DNA from: Candidatus Rifleibacteriota bacterium
GTDB lineage: Bacteria > Riflebacteria > Ozemobacteria > Ozemobacterales > Ozemobacteraceae
Assembly: GCA_022704885.1 (NCBI GenBank)
Contig: JAKJFO010000131.1
Location: forward strand, 1 to 11,298
Reading direction: 5' to 3'
DNA: 11,298 nucleotides
The position numbers and the translations under genes were made by a program. Shown here piece by piece: positions 1-5,128 of this stretch. Under the pieces are notes generated by a model. The model did not search any database. It was given only the letters and a program-made list of their open reading frames with translations, and had not been told where the DNA came from. Numbering within the stretch: position 1 is the first letter of the stretch; every line of letters begins with the position of its first letter.

Positions 1-355
1 TGCTGATGCCGGGAAAAGCGATCGACTCGAGGCCGTTTTCAGCCGCCAGTTCGAGGCTGCGCCGGTAGCACGATGCCAGCAGTTCGGGTTCGCCGCGGGT
101 GCCGCCGTGCCAGACCGGGCCGACGGTATGAATCACATGCCTGGCCGGCAGCCGGTAACCCATGGTGATCTTTGCGTCACCGGTCCGGCAGCCGTTAAGA
201 CGGCGGCATTCCTGCAGCAGCTCAGGGCCGGCGGCGCGGTGAATGGCGCCGTCGACTCCGCCGCCGCCAAGCAGCGTTTCATTGGCAGCGTTGACTATGG
301 CAGCGACCGCCAGAGTCGTAATGTCTGCTCTGATTGCGCGTAGTGTCGTTGTCAT
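1..355 (-). CDS. Macrodomain protein (YmdB/MacroD-type ADP-ribose hydrolase), 3' end outside window
   Basis: The reverse strand translates from ATG at 355 as an open frame of 118 residues to the left edge. It carries the macrodomain ADP-ribose-binding signature: D11 in 'RADIT', then '[19 protein letters not shown]' at about 20-38, and 'HTVGPVW' and 'AFPGIS' further on. N25 and D35 match residues discussed as catalytic in the E. coli YmdB family. Such proteins remove O-acetyl groups from O-acetyl-ADP-ribose or ADP-ribose from proteins, in the cytosol. The catalytic loop expected near residue 126 lies outside the window. The start codon overlaps the stop of the upstream FAM151-like gene (TGATG) and has no strong Shine-Dalgarno site, so translation is probably coupled to that gene. 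Family assignment is firm; the true substrate is not known. Confidence 0.9.
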   Translation of the reverse strand, partial: MTTTLRAIRADITTLAVAAIVNAANETLLGGGGVDGAIHRAAGPELLQECRRLNGCRTGDAKITMGYRLPARHVIHTVGPVWHGGTRGEPELLASCYRRSLELAAENGLESIAFPGIS

Positions 356-1434
356 CAGTGCTGGTCTTGCGTGCTCATCAGGTCGATCATGCCGGTGACG
401 CCCCAGCTTCTGAAACGCTCGACTTCTTTGGCGACGTCTTTTGGGTCGAAGGTATTGGTGCTGTTCCAGATCGAGACCTTGCCGTGCGGTTCGAGCTTTT
501 TAACGATCTCAGGTGTCACCCACTCGGCGCGCATTGCATACATGATCGGTTGACCGGCCGCTCTGGCATACGCGATCAGGCGTTCGGCCGCTTCCATGGT
601 ATATTTGCCATCTTTACTGCACCCGCCACCTGGCGATAACTTGATACGACAACCGGGAAAGGTCGCGCGAATCGCTTTTATACGCGCGTCGGCGTCTGCT
701 TTCGGCCCGCTGCCGGGCTGGGTAACGTTGATGTTGAGAATTATGCGCCGTTCATCTACATTGTATTTTTTCAGAATGGCCAGCACCCCTTCTAGCGCGG
801 AATTGTCTTTGAGATCAACCTTGATGCCACGCTCAGACTTCGCTACGATGCGCACCCAGTCTTCGAACAGCATGCCGTTCGTCTGAAAAGAATCATGCGC
901 AGTCACCGGCCGCGGTTCGCCCAATTCAATGAAAGGAATATGGTCGCGTAATGGGCCTTCGGGCCTGACGTCGCACTCCAGCCAGTTGCAGTCGCTTTCG
1001 AGCGCCTTTTTCAGCTCGCCGTAAGTGTTGGTGTAATGCGCGTTAACGACATCAGCTATGTCGCCGTCGAGCGGCCAGCCCTTAGCCTTGTTCTTTTCGG
1101 CGATGTCTTCGAGTTTTTTGCGGTCTTTGTCGCTCAGCGTCTTCTGTTTGAAAAACGCCCTGATGCGCGTAAGCTTTGGCACAATCTTGCACAGCTCGCT
1201 GAAGCCTCGCGAAACCTTTTCCTTTTTATCTTTAAAAAAGCCGACAACTGAACCTCCGAATGACTTGATGCCAGACCAGATGCCGCCTTTCTTCTCTTTG
1301 GCGGGCTCTGCCGCCTGGTTACTGTCTCTCTCAATTTTAAGCGGTTCCTGAGCGGCTGTTAGCGGGTTGGTGTCGGCGAACACTGGTGCGCAGAGGCACA
1401 GTATCATCAATATGCCGGGTATCAGATACTTCAT
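355..1434 (-). CDS. Secreted menorin/FAM151 (DUF2181)-like protein, GDPD/PLC-like fold
   Basis: The protein has 359 residues. A signal peptide spans 1-20 with a probable signal peptidase I cut after 'APVFA'. A charged, lysine-rich region follows (about 25-118), then a C-terminal domain at about 125-351. This domain resembles animal FAM151/menorin proteins along its length: '[15 protein letters not shown]' (131-145), 'LECDV' (152-156), 'PVTAHDS' (176-182), 'GIKVDLKD' (203-210), '[10 protein letters not shown]' (234-243), '[11 protein letters not shown]' (259-269), 'YAMRAEW' (299-305) and 'SIWNST' (321-326). H133, E153, D155 and H180 sit where the glycerophosphodiesterase/PLC-like fold places catalytic and metal residues. 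It is likely periplasmic or secreted. Start: an upstream in-frame ATG exists at 1458, but the ATG at 1434 has GGAGG five bases before it and begins directly with the signal peptide. The stop overlaps the macrodomain start. Substrate is unknown. An ordinary GDPD-like enzyme is the alternative. Confidence 0.85.
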   Translation of the reverse strand: MKYLIPGILMILCLCAPVFADTNPLTAAQEPLKIERDSNQAAEPAKEKKGGIWSGIKSFGGSVVGFFKDKKEKVSRGFSELCKIVPKLTRIRAFFKQKTLSDKDRKKLEDIAEKNKAKGWPLDGDIADVVNAHYTNTYGELKKALESDCNWLECDVRPEGPLRDHIPFIELGEPRPVTAHDSFQTNGMLFEDWVRIVAKSERGIKVDLKDNSALEGVLAILKKYNVDERRIILNINVTQPGSGPKADADARIKAIRATFPGCRIKLSPGGGCSKDGKYTMEAAERLIAYARAAGQPIMYAMRAEWVTPEIVKKLEPHGKVSIWNSTNTFDPKDVAKEVERFRSWGVTGMIDLMSTQDQH

Positions 1435-1439
1435 AAATT

Positions 1440-1444
1440 CCTCC
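1440..1444 (-). promoter_or_regulatory. Shine-Dalgarno site of the FAM151-like gene
   Basis: The minus strand reads GGAGG, then five bases, then ATG at 1434. This strong site selects the 1434 start over the in-frame ATG at 1458 and puts the signal peptide at the exact N-terminus. Confidence 0.8.
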
Positions 1445-1557
1445 CGAAACATTTTCATTCATCACATATTACCACGCCCACACGCCAAAAGTTTTTCCCG
1501 CCGGACTCAGTCAGGGCAATTGCATTAAAATTTGGGCAACAAGCAACAAAGGGCGTA

Positions 1558-1768
1558 GGCGGGCATTCTTCGCCAAGGATGGCGATTATGACCGGCGCGA
1601 CAGGATGTCAAGCGCCGGGCCTCATAAGCGCAAGCTTGTGAGCCGAGCACTTTTGACTCAAAGGCTCCAGCAATCGAGAAGCAGACGAGGCGAATCGCTG
1701 GAGCGTTGAGTCCCTTAAGGGATCCGCATCTCTAATGGCTGAAGCCATAAGAGCTGCCTAATCCCGCC
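1558..1768 (+). ncRNA. Candidate structured RNA: multi-hairpin element with GGA loops
   Basis: Between two minus-strand genes lies a roughly 211-nt stretch that folds by eye into a closed multibranch structure. The closing stem pairs 1558-1563 (GGCGGG) with 1763-1768 (CCCGCC) and continues as 1565-1567 with 1760-1762. Inside are: hairpin 1570-1585 with loop AAGGAT; hairpin 1592-1618, whose inner stem GACA/TGTC holds loop GGA; hairpin 1621-1642 with a 9-bp stem and GCAA tetraloop; a long arm 1655-1712 (GACTCAA/TTGAGTC and GCTCCAGC/GCTGGAGC); and hairpin 1730-1753 (ATGGCT/AGCCAT inside CTCT/AGAG). The GNRA loop and GGA loops favour the plus strand as sense. The ACAGGATGT hairpin matches the known CsrA/RsmA binding consensus. 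No clear promoter or U-run terminator flanks it, so it may instead be a dispersed repeat element. Pairing is seen; RNA identity is inferred. Confidence 0.5.
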
Positions 1769-1856
1769 GAGAGCCCGAATAATTATTTATATTCACGTGT
1801 CTCCCTTGTTTTTGCAGCTTTCCGAAAAATATCTGCGCAAATCGGCGGAGAGCTTT

Positions 1857-2510
1857 TTAAATGTCTTTGTCGCTGTTAAGTATTTTTTTGAGTTCGATGA
1901 CCGGGTCGAGAACGACAACATCGTCAGTTGCGATGGCGTCAGCGAGTGCTTGTTGCATGACGGTGAGGCAGCCGGTAAGGGCCCTGAATCCGAGCTTTTT
2001 GCGGAAACTCTCGATCTGCTCGGGAATGACAAAACCGATCGAACTTTCGGTCTCGTTGATTTTCTGTTCGAGCAGTATCTCACGAACTTTTCGCCAGGTT
2101 TCAGTCGGTATGCGCTTTTCTTTAACAGCACAGAAGAATTGCTGCGAAACCTTTTTGGCACTCTGCCGGTCGAAGTCATCAGGTGCTTCGATTGCATCAG
2201 AAAGGTTGACAATGCTGGTGTGCATCAAAGCCAGCAGCAGCGGGCCATCGTAAAATGCCCGCAACACCTCAAATCCGTTCATGGCTGGCTGTGTGCCCGC
2301 CGCGACGCCTTGTGCATACACCTTTATCGATGCAACCATTTCATGGCCGGTTTCTTCGTCGAGAATGAAGCGCTCTGACAGGCTTTCGCCCTGCCAGGCC
2401 AGACAGTCGGCCATTCCCTGTCGCAGAGTCAGCACACCCCGCCATGCCACGAAGGCGATGGCGCCAAAGCAGCAGACAAGCAGCAGTGCAAGAATTTTAA
2501 CCCATTTCAT
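1857..2510 (-). CDS. Hypothetical membrane-anchored protein, family not recognised
   Basis: The protein has 217 residues. An N-terminal hydrophobic helix at about 4-24 ('ILALLLVCCFGAIAFVAW' region) is preceded by two lysines, so it is either an uncleaved anchor or a poor signal peptide. The remaining 190 residues are soluble in character, probably facing the periplasm, with helical amphipathic stretches and no catalytic motif I recognise. Codon usage and frame are consistent and the frame is unbroken. The ATG at 2510 has only a weak Shine-Dalgarno sequence; an extended -10 element lies about 40 bases upstream. The gene stands alone: a repeat module separates it from the divergent gene on the right, and a long gene-free stretch lies downstream. 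A real gene is likely, because its start fits both the anchor helix and the promoter; its role is unknown. Confidence 0.7.
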   Translation of the reverse strand: MKWVKILALLLVCCFGAIAFVAWRGVLTLRQGMADCLAWQGESLSERFILDEETGHEMVASIKVYAQGVAAGTQPAMNGFEVLRAFYDGPLLLALMHTSIVNLSDAIEAPDDFDRQSAKKVSQQFFCAVKEKRIPTETWRKVREILLEQKINETESSIGFVIPEQIESFRKKLGFRALTGCLTVMQQALADAIATDDVVVLDPVIELKKILNSDKDI

Positions 2511-2548
2511 CAGGTTTCAGCTTCTAATGAGAATTTTTGTTCACACAA

Positions 2549-2557
2549 ATTATATCA
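2549..2557 (-). promoter_or_regulatory. Extended -10 promoter for the 1857-2510 gene
   Basis: The minus strand reads TGATATAAT, a perfect -10 hexamer (2549-2554) with the TGn extension. Transcription would start near 2542, about 32 bases before the ATG. No good -35 hexamer is seen at 17 bp, as is usual for extended -10 promoters. Confidence 0.55.
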
Positions 2558-2584
2558 TCAGGTCAGCCAGGGGTTGTATAATCA

Positions 2585-2718
2585 TTTCGATACCGATACC
2601 GATACCGATACCGATACCGATACCGATTGAAGAAAAGAGAGAAGGTTATCCACAGATTACACCGATAACGCAGATTTTGTTTGAGTATTCGTGCTCGTAA
2701 TCGTAATCGTAATCGAAA
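2585..2718. repeat. Compound tandem-repeat module with inverted-repeat ends
   Basis: Three tandem repeats lie side by side. The hexamer CGATAC occurs six times in perfect tandem at 2588-2623, plus CGAT. Three imperfect 9-mers follow at 2652-2678 (ACAGATTAC, ACCGATAAC, GCAGATTTT). Then TCGTAA occurs three times at 2695-2712. The outer boundaries are a 7-bp inverted repeat, TTTCGAT at 2585-2591 and ATCGAAA at 2712-2718. The module lies upstream of the spermidine-synthase-like gene, ending 51 bases before its start, and may form part of its leader. It has no coding capacity that looks real; frames through it give only repeated dipeptides such as Ile-Pro. It resembles dispersed intergenic simple-repeat modules rather than an insertion sequence. 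Confidence 0.8.
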
Positions 2719-2769
2719 AATCAACAGCACAAATCGATCGATGCAATATTGCGAGCGGCTGGAGCGAGA

Positions 2770-4350
2770 ATGAAAAGAAAGCTGTTTTTATATCTCACCA
2801 CATTTTTATGCGGTGCTGCGATAATGGGTGTCGAAATTGCTTCGAGCCGATTTATGGCACCATATTTCGGCTCGTCGATGATCACCTGGACAGTCATTAT
2901 CGGCGTCATTCTCGTTGCCATGAGCCTGGGCAACTTCGTTGGCGGCCGTCTCGCCGATCGCAGCGACCCGCAGCAGAGGCTTTATCAGCTGATTCTCTGG
3001 GCGGCAATCTGGGTTGCGCTGATTCCGGTCGTTGGCAAGTATCTGATTGCTGCCGTCGCAGCTGCTGCGATTTTCATGTTTCCGGCAAATCCAGTTCTGG
3101 CCGGAAGTCTGCTGGCGTGTGCCATTCTGTTTGCCGTGCCATGCCTTATTCTTGGCGCAACTTCGCCATGTATGATCAAGGCGGCTACTTCAAACCTGGA
3201 CGACAACGGTCGCGTCGCCGGAGAAATCTATGGCCTGTCTACTTTGGGCAGCATCTGTGGCACATTTTTACCGACTTTCGTAACTGTGCCGCTTATGGGA
3301 ACTGACCGGACATTTTACCTGTTTGCCGGCATGCTATGTGCTCTGGCAATTGTCAATGCGTTGCTGGAACGAAGCGGTATGAAAAAGACTGTTGTAACCA
3401 TGCTGCTGATCGTTTCTGTCGCGTTGTCGCCTTTTTCAGTTTCTTTCGCTTTCTGGGAACAACCTCTGGTCGAGACTGAATCGGTATACAACTATCTGCT
3501 GGTCAAGGAAAATGAGGGCGCGCGCACTTTGTCGACTCATGTTGCTCTCGGCACTCAGTCAATGTATTCGTCAAAGCCCGGCTTGACCGGTTTGTATTAC
3601 GACCTTGCGCTGCTTTCGTATTTTTTTATTCCTGCGAGCACAAATGATGAATCTTTGCCGGTGCTGGTTCTGGGGTTCGCAACCGGCACTTTTGCCAAGC
3701 TGTCACGTCAGTTTTTTCCGCAAGCCCGTATCGATGGTGTCGAAATCGACCCCGAAATTGTCAGGCTCGGCCGCGAATATTTCGATCTTACACCAGATGA
3801 TGCGCAGGTTTATATCGAAGATGGCCGCATGTTCATACAACGCAGTGATAAAAAATACCGCGTGATATTTCTCGATGCTTTTCAGGATGTAACTTACCCT
3901 TTTCACATGGCTACACATGAATTCTTCGCGAAGCTTGCACAAATACTGGCTGACGATGGGGTTCTGGCGATCAATGTTAATATGCGTTCGCAGGTGCAAC
4001 CCGATATCTGCACTTATCTGACCGGTACTCTCGCCGGCATTTTCCCTTCTGTCATGCTGTGTGAGCATCCAGATTATTACAACCGCATCATATTTGCGGC
4101 AAAGAACCCCGAAATGCAAAAGATTTTTAACGAACGCTGCGGCAGTCTGCCGGCCGACCACCCGTTGCATGAGCTTGTAGTGCAGGCTCAGTCAGGCCTT
4201 TCCCCGGCACAAAAGTCGCCGTATGTGCTGACCGACGATCTGGCGCCGGTAGAGTTGATTGGCTTCAAGACGCTCAATCAGCAGATTTCAGGCGCATTTC
4301 GTGAGATTCTCAAGCGTGTCATTTTTCGTCTCAAAGACAGCATAGACTGA
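2770..4350 (+). CDS. Membrane protein fused to a spermidine-synthase-like domain
   Basis: The protein has 526 residues. The first half holds about seven or eight hydrophobic helices (around 5-23, 38-58, 71-104, 109-130, 155-178, 182-199 and 206-228). The second half is a class I methyltransferase-fold domain of the spermidine synthase family: SAM-binding loop 'VLVLGFATGTF' (298-308), acidic residue E325 in 'VEID', 'EDG' (350-352), and 'IFLDAF' (366-371) with D369 at the catalytic aspartate position. This matches the widespread fused membrane/spermidine-synthase-like family, whose reaction is mostly unproven; aminopropyl transfer is possible but not shown. The loop reads GFATGT rather than the usual glycine-richer form. 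Start: ATG at 2770 has GGAG five bases upstream; an upstream TTG at 2749 keeps the frame but lacks such a site. It converges on the SecD-like gene with three bases between stops. Confidence 0.88.
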   Translation: MKRKLFLYLTTFLCGAAIMGVEIASSRFMAPYFGSSMITWTVIIGVILVAMSLGNFVGGRLADRSDPQQRLYQLILWAAIWVALIPVVGKYLIAAVAAAAIFMFPANPVLAGSLLACAILFAVPCLILGATSPCMIKAATSNLDDNGRVAGEIYGLSTLGSICGTFLPTFVTVPLMGTDRTFYLFAGMLCALAIVNALLERSGMKKTVVTMLLIVSVALSPFSVSFAFWEQPLVETESVYNYLLVKENEGARTLSTHVALGTQSMYSSKPGLTGLYYDLALLSYFFIPASTNDESLPVLVLGFATGTFAKLSRQFFPQARIDGVEIDPEIVRLGREYFDLTPDDAQVYIEDGRMFIQRSDKKYRVIFLDAFQDVTYPFHMATHEFFAKLAQILADDGVLAINVNMRSQVQPDICTYLTGTLAGIFPSVMLCEHPDYYNRIIFAAKNPEMQKIFNERCGSLPADHPLHELVVQAQSGLSPAQKSPYVLTDDLAPVELIGFKTLNQQISGAFREILKRVIFRLKDSID

Positions 4351-4353
4351 AAT

Positions 4354-4995
4354 TTATCGCTTTTGTTCGGCAGGTTTTATGTCTTCAAAAATCATAGCGA
4401 TGTTGCGGCCGTTAATCTGAGCTTCGCCTCCAGCGATGCGAGCCTGAATTACCGGCGCTGAGATTACCATGTCATTAAAAACGAATGCGAGTTGCATTCC
4501 GATATTTTCTCCGGTTACTTCAGCCAGTTTTGCTGCGCCCGTTTCATCGAAGGAGAGATGTATGACATCAGAACCCATTTCATCTTTTGCAATATAGGCT
4601 CTTTTAACATTGGCACCTTTAAGGGCAGATTCCTTGTTGACTTTGAAATAGCTCGCTGAAGCTGATTTTGTTGCAGGCTGCATCAGTATAAGCTCTGTCT
4701 GAGGATCTGCCGGTTCGAGCTGAATAGCCGACATGGCCTGGTCTTTAACCAGGTGAAAGCTTAGTCCGCTCTGAATATTTTTGAGAAGTTCCGGGTCTTG
4801 TGTCGGCCCCAGTTTGTTGCGCAAAAAGAAAGAACCGGCTGCTGCCAGAATAATTGCACCTACGATCAAGACGATCAGCACCTGCGGCGGTGTGTGCAGA
4901 TCGTTGTGCCGCCTGACCTGATAGCCTGATTCTTCAGCTGAACTGGCGTTGTTATTGTGCTCATCCTGACGGTAACCCTGCTGCCTGTCGGCCAT
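4354..4995 (-). CDS. Stand-alone SecD periplasmic-head (P1) domain protein, membrane anchored
   Basis: The protein has 213 residues. A polar N-terminal tail (1-36) precedes one transmembrane helix at about 38-57, followed by a soluble region. Residues 123-197 resemble the first periplasmic domain of the translocase subunit SecD: 'ALKGANVKRAYI', 'IHLSFDETGAAKLAEVT', 'LAFVFNDMVISAPVIQ' and 'GGEAQINGR'. The five other membrane helices and the second half of SecD are absent, so it cannot work as SecD itself. SecD heads contact emerging proteins on the outer face of the membrane, so a binding or export-helper role is conceivable, but this is inference. The ATG at 4995 is preceded by AGGAG with a six-base spacer. 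It shares a 133-bp divergent intergenic region with the TerB/TPR gene. Domain identity is good; function is open. Confidence 0.8.
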   Translation of the reverse strand: MADRQQGYRQDEHNNNASSAEESGYQVRRHNDLHTPPQVLIVLIVGAIILAAAGSFFLRNKLGPTQDPELLKNIQSGLSFHLVKDQAMSAIQLEPADPQTELILMQPATKSASASYFKVNKESALKGANVKRAYIAKDEMGSDVIHLSFDETGAAKLAEVTGENIGMQLAFVFNDMVISAPVIQARIAGGEAQINGRNIAMIFEDIKPAEQKR

Positions 4996-5068
4996 GATTT
5001 TCTCCTGTAATGCATATTCTCGGGTTAATCATACAGCAAAACCGAAGAATGCTCTATCATATCCGTCA

Positions 5069-5097
5069 TTGTTCTTAAATTTTCTGCGATGTATAAT
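5069..5097 (+). promoter_or_regulatory. Sigma-70 promoter for the TerB/TPR gene
   Basis: TTGTTC at 5069-5074, a 17-bp spacer and a perfect TATAAT at 5092-5097. Transcription would begin near 5104, giving a leader of about 25 bases with AAGGAG before the ATG at 5129. This supports 5129, not the upstream end of the open frame, as the true start. Confidence 0.7.
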
Positions 5098-5128
5098 CTG
5101 GTTTAGAGATTCTGAAGGAGATCGAAAG

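Larger units (their letters stand above)
1435..1856. other. Gene-free interval (422 bp)
   Basis: No convincing coding region was found on either strand. The interval contains the Shine-Dalgarno site of the FAM151-like gene at its left end and the multi-hairpin element at 1558-1768. The rest (1446-1557 and 1769-1856) shows no strong promoter match and no clear terminator for the membrane-protein gene that ends at 1857. Confidence 0.6.

Noticed and set aside
107..343. Plus-strand open frame of 78 codons
   Set aside because: It is the antisense shadow of the macrodomain gene, whose minus-strand frame carries a clear family signature.
1558..1768. HEARO/IscB-type omega RNA
   Set aside because: No IscB, TnpB or other nuclease gene lies nearby and no guide-like flank could be recognised.
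1797..2378. Plus-strand open frame of 193 codons opposite the membrane-anchored protein
   Set aside because: The minus-strand frame has a membrane anchor, a fitting start and an extended -10 promoter; the plus-strand frame has no recognisable domain or start signals.
2281..2700. Plus-strand frame running into the tandem repeats (Ile-Pro repeats)
   Set aside because: The low-complexity peptide is only a translation of CGATAC repeats, and the first half is antisense to the 1857-2510 gene.
5011..5039. Minus-strand TTGCTG-17-TATGCA as promoter for the SecD-like gene
   Set aside because: Transcription would start about at 5004, inside the AGGAG ribosome site (5002-5006), leaving no usable leader.
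4994..5128. Upstream extension of the TerB/TPR frame
   Set aside because: It crosses a TTGTTC-17-TATAAT promoter and its start lacks a ribosome site, while ATG 5129 has AAGGAG.
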